DNA from: Steromphala cineraria
Taxonomy: Eukaryota; Mollusca; Gastropoda; Trochida; Trochidae
Assembly (NCBI GenBank): GCA_916613615.1
Contig: OU744737.1
Location: forward strand, 3,678,001 to 3,742,000
DNA: 64,000 nucleotides
Reading direction: 5' to 3'
Within the stretch, counting starts at the first letter, position 1, and every line of letters begins with the position of its first letter. Position numbers and translations under genes: made by a program. The notes beneath the pieces were generated by a model. That model searched no databases, was not told where the DNA came from, and worked only from the letters and a program-made list of their open reading frames with translations. Positions 1 to 10,927 of this stretch are shown here, one piece after another.

Positions 1-302
1 TTTAAGTGGGCGTGTCTCAGACGTCTTTAATTTTCGTTTGATTCTTAGCAAAAGATAGATATCACATTTTCTGTCACTCATTTCTAACACTTTAGATGTA
101 AAATATGCTGGTTGGATACAATATCCATGTCTAGAAACTCTTAAAACGGAAAAACTTTCCTCCTAATACTGCAATGCCAAGGATTGACTATTTTAAGTGG
201 GCGTGTCTCAGACGTCTTTAATTTTCGTTTGATTCTTAGCAAAAGATAGATATCACATTTTCTGTCACTCATTTCTAACACTTTAGATGTAAAATATGCT
301 GG
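1..302 (+). repeat. Left-edge monomers: partial unit plus one X5 monomer
   Basis: Bases 1-111 are the tail of a monomer cut by the window edge. Bases 112-302 are a full 191-bp X5-type monomer, recognised by GATAGATATCACATTTTCTG and an XbaI-type TCTAGA near its start. The array clearly continues to the left of the window. Confidence 0.93.
19..26. repeat. 8-bp palindrome AGACGTCT, once per monomer
   Basis: Self-complementary sequence with a central CpG (contains the AatII site GACGTC). Present in X1, X2, X3, X5, X6 and X7. X4 and Y2 have AGATGTCT and Y1 has AGACGCCT, each a single transition that breaks the palindrome. A CRE-like core is present, but the flanks do not fit TGACGTCA. Confidence 0.75.
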
Positions 303-304
303 TT

Positions 305-317
305 GGATACAATATCC
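305..317. repeat. Dyad 1 of X monomers: GGATA-CAA-TATCC
   Basis: Perfect 5-bp inverted repeat with a 3-base centre, shown here at one copy. It recurs once in X monomers that have CAATATCC. It is broken by one base in those with CAATGTCC and missing in Y monomers. A role as a protein-binding or structural site is only inference. Confidence 0.8.
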
Positions 318-338
318 ATGTCTCGAAACTCTTCAAAC

Positions 339-351
339 GGAAAAACTTTCC
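339..351. repeat. Dyad 2 of X monomers: GGAAA-AAC-TTTCC
   Basis: Second perfect 5-bp inverted repeat with a 3-base centre, starting 34 bp after the start of dyad 1. Present in most X monomers, weakened in X3 and in X2 copies with GGAAAAAGATTCC, and absent from Y. The two dyads have the same arm and centre lengths and both start GGA and end TCC. Confidence 0.8.
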
Positions 352-493
352 TCCTAATACTGCAATGCCAAGGATTGACTTTGTTAAGTGGGCGTGTCTC
401 AGACGTCTTTAATTTTGAGTTGATTCTTAGCAAAAGACAGATATCACATGTTCAGTCACTAATTTCTTACAGTTTAGATGTAAAATATATTGG

Positions 494-685
494 TTAGTTA
501 CAACATCAATGTCAAGCAACTCTTGAATGTGAAAAAAACCTCCTCCTAATACTGCAATACCAAGGATTGAGTATTTCATGAGGGCATATCACAGACGCCT
601 TTAATTTTGAGTTGATTCTTAGCAAAAGACAGAAATCACATGTTCAGTCACTCATTTCTGACACTTCAAGTGTACAACATGTTGA
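494..685 (+). repeat. Monomer Y1 (reference copy)
   Basis: 192 bp. Starts TTAGTTACAACATC, then CAAGCAACTCTTGAATGTG, an A run of variable length (7 here), CTCCTCC, GAGTATTTCATGAGGGC, CACAGACGCC, CAGAAATCAC and GACACTTCAAGTGTACAAC. Neither X-family dyad is present: the GGATA/TATCC arms are replaced by AGTTACAACATC, and the GGAAA/TTTCC arms by the A run and CTCCTCC. Confidence 0.92.
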
Positions 686-876
686 TTGGATACAATAGCC
701 ATGTCTCGAAACTCTTAAATCGGAAAAAGATTCCTCCTAATACTGCAATGCCAAGGATTGACTATTTTAAGTGGGCGTGTCTCAGACGTCTTTAATTTTG
801 AGTTGATTCTTAGCAAAAGACAGATATCACATGTTCAGTTACTCATTTCTTACAATTTAGATGTAAAATATATTTG
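686..876 (+). repeat. Monomer X2 (reference copy)
   Basis: 191 bp, lying between the two Y monomers. Diagnostic features are GAGTTGATTC shared with X1, TTCAGTTACTC (T for C) and TATATTTGATAG at its right edge. This particular copy has CAATAGCC and TCGGAAAAAGATTCC, whereas most X2 copies have CAATATCC and the intact GGAAA/TTTCC dyad. Confidence 0.9.
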
Positions 877-1067
877 ATAGTTGTAACATCAATGTCAAGC
901 AACTCTTGAATGTGAAAAAACATCCTCCTAATACTGCAATACCAAGGATTGAGTATTTCATGAGGGCATGTCTCAGATGTCTTTAATTTTAAGTTGATTC
1001 TTAGCAAAAGACAGAAATCACATGTTCAGTCACTCTTTTCTGACACCTTAAGTGTACAATATGCTGA
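877..1067 (+). repeat. Monomer Y2 (reference copy)
   Basis: 191 bp, second Y-family member. Diagnostic features are a run of six A before CATCCTCC, CTCAGATGTC (not CACAGACGCC), AATTTTAAGTTG, CACTCTTTTCTGACACC and TTAAGTGTACAATATGC. In many other HOR units this position holds the chimera Y2', whose right half is X-like (CAGATATCAC, CTAACACTTTAG). Confidence 0.9.
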
Positions 1068-1258
1068 TTAGATACAATAGCCATGTCTCGAAACTCTTAA
1101 ATCTGAAAAAAATTCCTCCCAATACTGCAATGCCAAGGATTGACTATTTTAAGTGGGCGTGTCTCAGACGTCTTTAACTTTCGTTTAAGTCTAAGCAAAA
1201 GACAGATATCACATGTTCTGTCACTCATTTCTAACACTTTAGATGTAAAATATGCTGG
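1068..1258 (+). repeat. Monomer X3 (reference copy)
   Basis: 191 bp. Diagnostic features are TTAGATACAATAGCC at the start, AAATCTGAAAAAAATTCCTC (second dyad lost), TTTAACTTTCGTTTAAGTC and CACATGTTCTGTCAC. The related sequence ACTTTCATTTG is found only in the truncated Xt monomers, so Xt probably descends from an X3-like copy. Confidence 0.9.
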
Positions 1259-1449
1259 TTGGATACAATATCCAGGTCTCGAAACTCTTAAAACGGAAAA
1301 ACTTTCCTCCTAATACTGCAATGCCAAGGATTGACTATTTTAAGTGGGCGTGTCTCAGATGTCTTTACTTTACGTTTGATTCCTAGTTAAAGACAGATAT
1401 CACATGATCAGTCACTCAATTCTAATACTTTAGATGTAAAATATGCTGG
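1259..1449 (+). repeat. Monomer X4 (reference copy)
   Basis: 191 bp. Diagnostic features are CAGATGTCTTTACTTTACG, GATTCCTAG, CATGATCAGTCACTCAATTC and TAATACTTTAG. Subvariants by position in the window include TTAAAGAC (here and 15.5 kb), GCAAAAGAC (most copies), ACTGTTCG (5.4, 6.5, 28.4 kb and from 42 kb on) and CCAAGTAAAAG (only from 57.9 kb on). Confidence 0.9.
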
Positions 1450-1640
1450 TTGGATACAATATCCATGTCTAGAAACTCTTAAAACGGAAAAACTTTCCTC
1501 CTAATACTGCAATGCCAAGGATTGACTATTTTAAGTGGGCGTGTCTCAGACGTCTTTAATTTTCGTTTGATTCTTAGCAAAAGATATATATCACATTTTC
1601 TGTCACTCATTTCTAACACTTTAGATGTAAAATATGCTGG
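1450..1640 (+). repeat. Monomer X5 (reference copy)
   Basis: 191 bp. Diagnostic features are AATTTTCGTTTGATTC, CACATTTTCTGTCAC and CTAACACTTTAG. This copy has GATATATATCAC instead of GATAGATATCAC, a variant repeated at about 15,766, 19,706 and 23,530 and useful for tracing duplications. X5 normally precedes X1. Confidence 0.9.
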
Positions 1641-2978
1641 TTGGATACAATATCCATGTCTCGAAACTCTTCAAACGGAAAAACTTTCCTCCTAATACTG
1701 CAATGCCAAGGATTGACTTTGTTAAGTGGGCGTGTCTCAGACGTCTTTAATTTTGAGTTGATTCTTAGCAAAAGACAGATATCACATGTTCAGTCACTAA
1801 TTTCTTACAGTTTAGATGTAAAATATATTGGTTAGTTACAACATCAATGTCAAGCAACTCTTGAATGTGAAAAAAACCTCCTCCTAATACTGCAATACCA
1901 AGGATTGAGTATTTCATGAGGGCATGTCACAGACGCCTTTAATTTTGAGTTGATTCTTAGCAAAAGACAGAAATCACATGTTCAGTCACTCATTTCTGAC
2001 ACTTCAAGTGTACAACATGCTGGTTGGATACAATATCCATGTCTCGAAACTCTTGAAACGGAAAAACTTTCCTCCTAATACTGCAATGCCAAGGATTGAC
2101 TATTTGAAGTGGGCGTGTCTCAGACGTCTTTAATTTTGAGTTGATTCTTAGCAAAAGACAGATATCACATGTTCAGTTACTCATTTCTTACAGTTTAGAT
2201 GTAAAATATATTTGATAGTTACAACATCAATGTCAAGCAACTCTTGAATGTGAAAAAACATCCTCCTAATACTGCAATACCAAGGATTGAGTATTTCATG
2301 AGGGCATGTCTCAGATGTCTTAAATTTTAAGTTGATTCTTAGCAAAAGACAGATATCACATGTTCAGTCACTCATTTCTAACACTTTAGATGTAAAATAT
2401 GCTGGTTGGATACAATATCCATGTCTAGAAACTCTTAAAACGGAAAAACTTTCCTCCTAATACTGCAATGCCAAGGATTGACTATTTTAAGTGGGCGTGT
2501 CTCAGATGTCTTTACTTTTCGTTTGATTCCTAGCAAAAGACAGATATCACATGATCAGTCACTCAATTCTAATACTTTAGATGTAAAATATGCTGGTTGG
2601 ATACAATATCCATGTCTAGAAACTCTTAAAACGGAAAAACTTTCCTCCTAATACTGCAATGCCAAGGATTGACTATTTTAAGTGGGCGTGTCTCAGACGT
2701 CTTTAATTTTCGTTTGATTCTTAGCAAAAGATAGATATCACATTTTCTGTCACTCATTTCTAACACTTTAGATGTAAAATATGCTGGTTGGATACAATAT
2801 CCATGTCTAGAAACTCTTAAAACGGAAAAACTTTCCTCCTAATACTGCAATGCCAAGGATTGACTATTTTAAGTGGGCGTGTCTCAGACGTCTTTAATTT
2901 TCGTTTGATTCTTAGCAAAAGATAGATATCACATTTTCTGTCACTCATTTCTAACACTTTAGATGTAAAATATGCTGG
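1641..2978 (+). repeat. 7-monomer HOR variant X1-Y1-X2-Y2'-X4-X5-X5
   Basis: 1,338 bp, the same length as the reference unit but with a different content. X3 is missing because Y2 is fused to an X monomer (Y2'), and X5 is present twice. The X2 copy carries CTTGAAACGG and GACTATTTGAAG. The whole block is repeated at 23587-24924 with an offset of 21,946 bp. Confidence 0.88.
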
Positions 2979-3743
2979 TTGGATACAATATCCATGTCTC
3001 GAAACTCTTCAAACGGAAAAACTTTCCTCCTAATACTGCAATGCCAAGGATTGACTTTGTTAAGTGGGCGTGTCTCAGACGTCTTTAATTTTGAGTTGAT
3101 TCTTAGCAAAAGACAGATATCACATGTTCAGTCACTAATTTCTTACAGTTTAGATGTAAAATATATTGGTTAGTTACAACATCAATGTCAAGCAACTCTT
3201 GAATGTGAAAAAAACATCCTCCTAATACTGCAATACCAAGGATTGAGTATTTCATGAGGGCATGTCACAGACGCCTTTAATTTTGAGTTGATTCTTAGCA
3301 AAAGACAGAAATCACATGTTCAGTCACTCATTTCTAACACTTTAGATGTAAAATATGCTGGTTGGATACAATATCCATGTCTAGAAACTCTTAAAACGGA
3401 AAAACTTTCCTCCTAATACTGCAATGCCAAGGATTGACTATTTTAAGTGGGCGTGTCTCAGATGTCTTTACTTTTCGTTTGATTCCTAGCAAAAGACAGA
3501 TATTACATGATCAGTCACTCAATTCTAATACTTTAGATGTAAAATATGCTGGTTGGATACAATATCCATGTCTAGAAACTCTTAAAACGGAAAAACTTTC
3601 CTCCTAATACTGCAATGCCAAGGATTGACTATTTTAAGTGGGCGTGTCTCAGACGTCTTTAATTTTCGTTTGATTCTTAGCAAAAGATAGATATCACATT
3701 TTCTGTCACTCATTTCTAACACTTTAGATGTAAAATATGCTGG
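2979..3743 (+). repeat. 4-monomer HOR variant X1-Y1'-X4-X5
   Basis: 765 bp. Y1' starts as Y1 but ends with the X-type CTAACACTTTAG and ATATGCTGGTTGG, so the X2-Y2-X3 segment is skipped. Its X4 has the private variant GATATTACATG at about 3,501, also present at 25,447 (+21,946). Confidence 0.88.
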
Positions 3744-4317
3744 TTGGATACAATATCCATGTCTCGAAACTCTTCAAACGGAAAAACTTTCCTCCTAATA
3801 CTGCAATGCCATGGATTGACTTTGTTAAGTGGGCGTGTCTCAGACGTCTTTAATTTTGAGTTGATTCTTAGCAAAAGACAGATATCACATGTTCAGTCAC
3901 TAATTTCTTACAGTTTAGATGTAAAATATATTGGTTAGTTACAACATCAATGTCAAGCAACTCTTGAATGTGAAAAAAACCTCCTCCTAATACTGCAATG
4001 CCAAGGATTGACTATTTTAAGTGGGCGTGTCTCAGACGTCTTTAATTTTCGTTTGATTCTTAGCAAAAGACAGATATCACATGTTCAGTCACTCATTTCT
4101 AACATTTTAGATGTAAAATATGCTGGTTGGATACAATATCCATGTCTCGAAACTCTCAAAACGGAAAAACTTTCCTCCTAATACTGCAATGCCAAGGATT
4201 GACTATTTTAAGTGGGCGTGTCTCAGACGTCTTTAATTTTCGTTTGATTCTTAGCAAAAGATAGATATCACATTTTCTGTCACTCATTTCTAACACTTTA
4301 GATGTAAAATATGCTGG
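3744..4317 (+). repeat. 3-monomer HOR variant X1-(Y1/X6)-X5
   Basis: 574 bp. The middle monomer starts as Y1 and passes into an X6 monomer at the conserved CTCCTAATACTGCAAT, ending CTAACATTTTAG. The next X5 has CTCTCAAAACGG. Repeated at 25690-26263. Confidence 0.87.
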
Positions 4318-7298
4318 TTGGATACAATATCCATGTCTAGAAACTCTTCAAACGGAAAAACTTTCCTCCTAATACTGCAATGCCAAGGATTGACTTTGTT
4401 AAGTGGGCGTGTCTCAGACGTCTTTAATTTTGAGTTGATTCTTAGCAAAAGACAGATATCACATGTTCAGTCACTAATTTCTTACAGTTTAGATGTAAAA
4501 TATATTGGCTAGTTACAACATCAATGTCAAGCAACTCTTGAATGTGAAAAAAACCTCCTCCTAATACTGCAATACAAAGGATTGAGTATTTCATGAGGGC
4601 ATATCACAGACGCCTTTAATTTTGAGTTGATTCTTAGCAAAAGACAGAAATCACATGTTCAGTCACTCATTTCTGACACTTCAAGTGTACAACATGTTGA
4701 TTGGATACAATAGCCATGTCTCGAAACTCTTAAATCGGAAAAAGATTCCTCCTAATACTGCAATGCCAAGGATTGACTATTTTAAGTGGGCGTGTCTCAG
4801 ACGTCTTTAATTTTGAGTTGATTCTTAGCAAAAGACAGATATCACATGTTCAGTTACTCATTTCTTACAATTTAGATGTAAAATATATTTGATAGTTGTA
4901 ACATCAATGTCAAGCAACTCTTGAATGTGAAAAAACATCCTCCTAATACTGCAATACCAAGGATTGAGTATTTCATGAGGGCATGTCTCAGATGTCTTTA
5001 ATTTTAAGTTGATTCTTAGCAAAAGACAGAAATCACATGTTCAGTCACTCTTTTCTGACACCTTAAGTGTACAATATGCTGATTAGATACAATAGCCATG
5101 TCTCGAAACTCTTAAATCTGAAAAAAATTCCTCCCAATACTGCAATGCCAAGGATTGACTATTTTAAGTGGGCGTGTCTCAGACGTCTTTAACTTTCGTT
5201 TAAGTCTAAGCAAAAGACAGATATCACATGTTCTGTCACTCATTTCTAACACTTTAGATGTAAAATATGCTGGTTGGATACAATATCCATGTCTAGAAAC
5301 TCTTAAAACGGAAAAACTTTCCTCCTAATACTGCAATGCCAAGGATTGACTATTTTAAGTGGGCTTGTCTCAGATGTCTTTACTGTTCGTTTGATTCCTA
5401 GCAAAAGACAGATATCACATGATCAGTCACTCAATTCTAATACTTTAGATGTAAAATATGCTGGTTGGATACAATACCAAGGTCTAGAAACTCTTAAAAC
5501 GGAAAAACTTTCCTCCTAATACTGCAATGCCAAGGATTGACTATTTTAAGTGGGCGTGTCTCAGACGTCTTTAATTTTCGTTTGATTCTTAGCAAAAGAC
5601 AAATATCACATGTTCAGTCACTCATTTCTAACACTTTAGATGTAAAATATGCTGGTTGGATACAATGTCCATGTCTAGAATCTCTTAAAACGGAAAAACT
5701 TTCCTCCTAATACTGCAATGCCAAAGATTGACTATTTTAAGTGTGCGTCTCTCAGACGTCTTTAACTTTCATTTGATTCTTAGCAAATGTCTCGAAACTC
5801 TTCAAACGGAAAAACTTTCCTCCTAATACTGCAATGCCAAGGAATGACTTTGTTAAGTGGGCATGTCTCAGACGTCTTTAATTTTGAGTTGATTCTTAGC
5901 AAAAGACAGATATCACATGTTCAGTCACTAATTTCTTACAGTTTAGATGTAAAATATATTGGTTAGTTACAACATCAATGTCAAGCAACTCTTGAATGTG
6001 AAAAAACATCCTCCTAATACTGCAATGCCAAGGATTGACTATTTTAAGTGGGCGTGTCTCAGACGTCTTTAATTTTCGTTTGATTCTTAGCAAAAGACAG
6101 ATATCACATGTTCAGTCACTCATTTCTAACATTTTAGATGTAAAATATGCTGGTTGGATACAATATCCATGTCTCGAAACTCTTAAAACGGAAAAACTTT
6201 CCTCCTAATACTGCAATGCCAAGGATTGACTATTCTAAGTGGGCGTGTCTCAGACGTCTTTAATTTTCGTTTGATTCTTAGCAAAAGATAGATATCACAT
6301 TTTCTGTCACTCATTTCTAACACTTTAGATGTAAAATATGCTGGTTGGATACAATGTCCATGTCTAGAAACTCTTAAAACGGAAAAACTTTCCTCCTAAT
6401 ACTGCAATGCCAAGGATTGACTATTTTAAGTGGGCGTGTCTCAGATGTCTTTACTGTTCGTTTGATTCCTAGCAAAAGACAGATATCACATGATCAGTCA
6501 CTCAATTCTAATACTTTAGATGTAAAATATGCTGGTTGGATACAATATCCATGTCTAGAAACTCTTAAAACGGAAAAACTTTCCTCCTAATACTGCAATG
6601 CCAAGGATTGACTATTTTAAGTGGGCGTGTCTCAGACGTCTTTAATTTTCGTTTGATTCTTAGCAAAAGACAAATATCACATGTTCAGTCACTCATTTCT
6701 AACACTTTAGATGTAAAATATGCTGGTTGGATACAATATCCATGTCTCGAAACTCTTAAAACGGAAAAACTTTCCTCCTAATACTGCAATGCCAAGGATT
6801 GACTATTTTAAGTGGGCGTGTCTCAGGTGTCTTTACTTTACGTTTGATTCCTAGTTAAAGACAGATATCACATGATCAGTCACTCAATTCTAATACTTTT
6901 GATGTAAAATATGCTGGTTGGATACAATATCCATGTCTCGAAACTCTTAAAACGGAAAAACTTTCCTCCTAATACTGCAATGCCAAGGATTGACTATTTT
7001 AAGTGGGCGTGTCTCAGACGTCTTTAATTTTCGTTTGATTCTTAGCAAAAGACAGATATCACATGTTCAGTCACTCATTTCTAACATTTTAGATGTAAAA
7101 TATGCTGGTTGGATACAATATCCATGTCTCGAAACTCTTAAAACGGAAAAACTTTCCTCCTAATACTGCAATGCCAAGGATTGACTATTCTAAGTGGGCG
7201 TGTCTCAGACGTCTTTAATTTTCGTTTGATTCTTAGCAAAAGATAGATATCACATTTTCTGTCACTCATTCTAACACTTTAGATGTAAAATATGCTGG
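4318..7298 (+). repeat. Long irregular unit: 15 monomers plus one truncated monomer
   Basis: 2,981 bp, equal to 15 x 191 + 116. Order: X1-Y1-X2-Y2-X3-X4-X7, then Xt joined to X1, then Y1/X6, X5, X4, X7, X4, X6, X5. X7 is an X monomer with GACAAATATCACATGTTCAG. The homologous unit 26264-29360 is 116 bp longer because it has a second Xt. One X5 near 7,267 lacks a T (CACTCATTCTAAC). Confidence 0.83.
5736..5851 (+). repeat. Truncated monomer Xt no. 1 (116 bp)
   Basis: 75 bp are missing between TTAGCAAA and TGTCTCGAAAC, with the junction at 5787/5788. The left part reads GTGCGTCTCTCAG and ACTTTCATTTG. It is the only Xt in the first 14 kb and pairs with no. 4 at +21,946. Confidence 0.93.
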
Positions 7299-8637
7299 TT
7301 GGATACAATATCCATGTCTCGAAACTCTTCAAACGGAAAAACTTTCCTCCTAATACTGCAATGCCAAGGATTGACTTTGTTAAGTGGGCGTGTCTCAGAC
7401 GTCTTTAATTTTGAGTTGATTCTTAGCAAAAGACAGATATCACATGTTCAGTCACTAATTTCTTACAGTTTAGATGTAAAATATATTGGTTAGTTACAAC
7501 ATCAATGTCAAGCAACTCTTGAATGTGAAAAAAAACCTCCTCCTAATACTGCAATACCAAGGATTGAGTATTTCATGAGGGCATGTCACAGACGCCTTTA
7601 ATTTTGAGTTGATTCTTAGCAAAAGACAGAAATCACATGTTCAGTCACTCATTTCTGACACTTCAAGTGTACAACATGCTGGTTGGATACAATATCCATG
7701 TCTCGAAACTCTTAAAACGGAAAAACTTTCCTCCTAATACTGCAATGCCAAGGATTGACTTTTTTAAGTGGGCGTGTCTCAGACGTCTTTAATTTTGAGT
7801 TGATTCTTAGCAAAAGACAGATATCACATGTTCAGTTACTCATTTCTTACAGTTTAGATGTAAAATATATTTGATAGTTACAACATCAATGTCAAGCAAC
7901 TCTTGAATGTGAAAAAACATCCTCCTAATACTGCAATACCAAGGATTGAGTATTTCATGAGGGCATGTCTCAGATGTCTTTAATTTTAAGTTGATTCTTA
8001 GCAAAAGACAGAAATCACATGTTCAGTCACTCTTTTCTGACACCTTAAGTGTACAATATGCTGATTAGATACAATAGCCATGTCTCGAAACTCTTAAAAC
8101 GGAAAAACTTTCCTCCTAATACTGCAATGCCAAGGATTGACTATTTTAAGTGGGCGTGTCTCAAACGTCTTTAATTTTCGTTTGATTCTTAGCAAAAGAC
8201 AAATATCACATGTTCAGTCACTCATTTCTAACACTTTAGATGTAAAATATGCTGGTTGGATACAATATCCATGTCTCGAAACTCTTAAAACGGAAAAACT
8301 TTCCTCCTAATACTGCAATGCCAAGGATTGACTATTTTAAGTGGGCGTGTCTCAGACGTCTTTACTTTACGTTTGATTCCTAGTTAAAGACAGATATCAC
8401 ATGATCAGTCACTCAATTCTAATACTTTAGATGTAAAATATGCTGGTTTGATACAATATCCATGTCTAGAAACTCTTAAAACGGAAAAACTTTCCTCCTA
8501 ATACTGCAATGCCAAGGATTGACTATTTTAAGTGGGCGTGTCTCAGACGTCTTTAATTTTCGTTTGATTCTTAGCAAAAGATAGATATCACATTTTCTGT
8601 CACTCATTTCTAACACTTTAGATGTAAAATATGCTGG
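7299..8637 (+). repeat. 7-monomer HOR variant X1-Y1-X2-Y2-X7-X4-X5
   Basis: 1,339 bp; the extra base comes from an A run of eight in Y1. X3 is replaced by X7 because the monomer starting CAATAGCC continues with CTTAAAACGG and GACAAATATC. Repeated at 29361-30699 (+22,062). Confidence 0.86.
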
Positions 8638-10927
8638 TTGGATATCCATGTCTCGAAACTCTTCAAACGGAAAAACTTTCCTCCTAATACTGCAATGCCA
8701 AGGATTGACTTTGTTAAGTGGGCGTGTCTCAGACGTCTTTAATTTTGAGTTGATTCGTAGCAAAAGACAGATATCACATGTTCAGTCACTAATTTCTTAC
8801 AGTTTAGATGTAAAATATATTGGTTAGTTACAACATCAATGTCAAGCAACTCTTGAATGTGAAAAAAACCTCCTCCTAATACTGCAATACCAAGGATTGA
8901 GTATTTCATGAGGGCATGTCACAGACGCCTTTAATTTTGAGTTGATTCTTAGCAAAAGACAGAAATCACATGTTCAGTCACTCATTTCTGACACTTCAAG
9001 TGTACAACATGCTGGTTGGATACAATATCCATGTCTCGAAACTCTTAAAACGGAAAAACTTTCCTCCTAATACTGCAATGCCAAGGACTGACTATTTTAA
9101 GTGGGCGTGTCTCAGACGTCTTTAATTTTGAGTTGATTCTTAGCAAAAGACAGATATCACATGTTCAGTTACTCATTTCTTACAGTTTAGATGTAAAATA
9201 TATTTGATAGTTACAACATCAATGTCAAGCAACTCTTGAATGTGAAAAAACATCCTCCTAATACTGCAATACCAAGGATTGAGTATTTCATGAGGGCATG
9301 TCTCAGATGTCTTAAATTTTAAGTTGATTCTTAGCAAAAGACAGATATCACATGTTCAGTCACTCATTTCTAACACTTTAGATGTAAAATATGCTGGTTG
9401 GATACAATGTCCATGTCTAGAATCTCTTAAAACGAAAAAACTTTCCTCCTAATACTGCAATGCCAAGGATTGACTATTTTAAGTGGGCGTGTCTCAGACG
9501 TCTTTAATTTTCGTTTGATTCTTAGCAAAAGACAAATATCACATGTTCAGTCACTCATTTCTAACACTTTAGATGTAAAATATGCTGGTTGGATACAATA
9601 TCCATGTCTAGAAACTCTTAAAACGGAAAAACTTTCCTCCTAATACTGCAATGCCAAGGATTGACTATTTTAAGTGGGCGTGTCTCAGATGTCTTTACTT
9701 TTCGTTTGATTCCTAGCAAAAGACAGAAATCACATGATCAGTCACTCAATTCTAATACTTTAGATGTAAAATATGCTGGTTGGATACAATATCCATGTCT
9801 AGAAACTCTTAAAACGGAAAAACTTTCCTCCTAATACTGCAATGCCAAGGATTGACTATTTTAAGTGGGCGTGTCTCAGACGTCTTTAATTTTCGTTTGA
9901 TTCTTAGCAAAAGATAGATATCACATTTTCTGTCACTCATTTCTAACACTTAAGATGTAAAATATGCTGGTTGGATACAATATCCATGTCTCGAAACTCT
10001 TCAAACGGAAAAACTTTCCTCCTAATACTGCAATGCCAAGGATTGACTTTGTAAAGTGGGCGTGTCTCAGACGTCTTTAATTTTGAGTTGATTCTTAGCA
10101 AAAGACAGATATCACATGTTCAGTCACTAATTTCTTACAGTTTAGATGTAAAATATATTGGTTAGTTACAACATCAATGTCAAGCAACTCTTGAATGTGA
10201 AAAAAAACCTCCTCCTAATACTGCAATACCAAGGATTGAGTATTTCATGAGGGCATGTCACAGACGCCTTTAATTTTGAGTTGATTCTTAGCAAAAGACA
10301 GAAATCACATGTTCAGTCACTCATTTCTGACACTTCAAGTGTACAACATGCTGGTTGGATACAATATCCATGTCTCGAAACTCTTAAAACGGAAAAACTT
10401 TCCTCCTAATACTGCAATGCCAAGGATTGACTATTTTAAGTGGGCGTGTCTCAGACGTCTTTAATTTTGAGTTGATTCTTAGCAAAAGACAGATATCACA
10501 TGTTCAGTTACTCATTTCTTACAGTTTAGATGTAAAATATATTTGATAGTTACAACATCAATGTCAAGCAACTCTTGAATGTGAAAAAACATCCTCCTAA
10601 TACTGCAATACAAAGGATTGAGTATTTTATGAGGGCATGTCTCAGATGTCTTAAATTTTAAGTTGATTCTTAGCAAAAGACAGATATCACATGTTCAGTC
10701 ACTCATTTCTAACACTTTAGATGTAAAATATGCTGGTTGGATACAATGTCCATGTCTAGAATCTCTTAAAACGAAAGAACTTTCCTCCTAATACTGCAAT
10801 GCCAAGGATTGACTATTTTAAGTGGGAGTGTTTCAGACGTCTTTAACTTTCGTTTAAGTCTAAGCAAAAGACAGATCTCACATATTCTGTCACTCATTTC
10901 TAACACTTTAGATGTAAAATATGCTGG
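8638..10927 (+). repeat. 12-monomer tandem duplication, copy 1
   Basis: 2,290 bp, starting at an X1 that has lost 5 bp (GGATATCC where others have GGATACAATATCC). It is duplicated directly as the next block. Variants linking the copies are GATTCGTAG (8,756 and 11,051), CACTTAAGATG (9,951 and 12,246) and TCTTAAAACGAAAAAAC (9,42x and 11,72x). Monomer count is 12. Confidence 0.88.

Larger units (their letters stand above)
303..493 (+). repeat. Monomer X1 (reference copy)
   Basis: 191 bp. Diagnostic features are CTCGAAACTCTTCAAACGG near the start, GACTTTGTTAAGTGGG in the middle, GAGTTGATTC instead of CGTTTGATTC, and CACTAATTTCTTACAG near the end. Both X-family dyads are intact, at 305-317 and 339-351. 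The CTTCAAAC change (C for A) removes a stop codon in one frame, which is why a 64-codon TTG-initiated frame appears wherever X1 occurs. I regard that frame as chance. Confidence 0.93.
303..1640 (+). repeat. Reference 7-monomer higher-order repeat (1,338 bp)
   Basis: Seven distinguishable monomers, X1-Y1-X2-Y2-X3-X4-X5, of 191, 192 and then five times 191 bp. The next unit starts at 1641 with the same X1 monomer. All other blocks can be described as this order with monomers lost, duplicated or fused. The Y1 monomer here has the minor variant GGGCATATCAC, also seen in the units at 4318, 17926, 22440 and 26264, which therefore form a sub-lineage. Confidence 0.93.

Noticed and set aside
34..50. 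CENP-B box-like match (TTTCGTTTGATTCTTAG)
   Set aside because: Only TTCG, the central A and one C of the essential positions fit; the GGG part is missing. X1, X2 and Y monomers lack even the TTCG. A chance match is likely.
303..497. 64-codon open frame, repeated dozens of times (1641, 2979, 3744 and so on)
   Set aside because: It begins at TTG, not ATG, appears wherever an X1 monomer is followed by Y1, and ends at the TAG of TTAGTTAC. The 191-bp period is not a multiple of three, so no frame persists along the array. Sequence variation does not respect codons. There is no recognisable domain.
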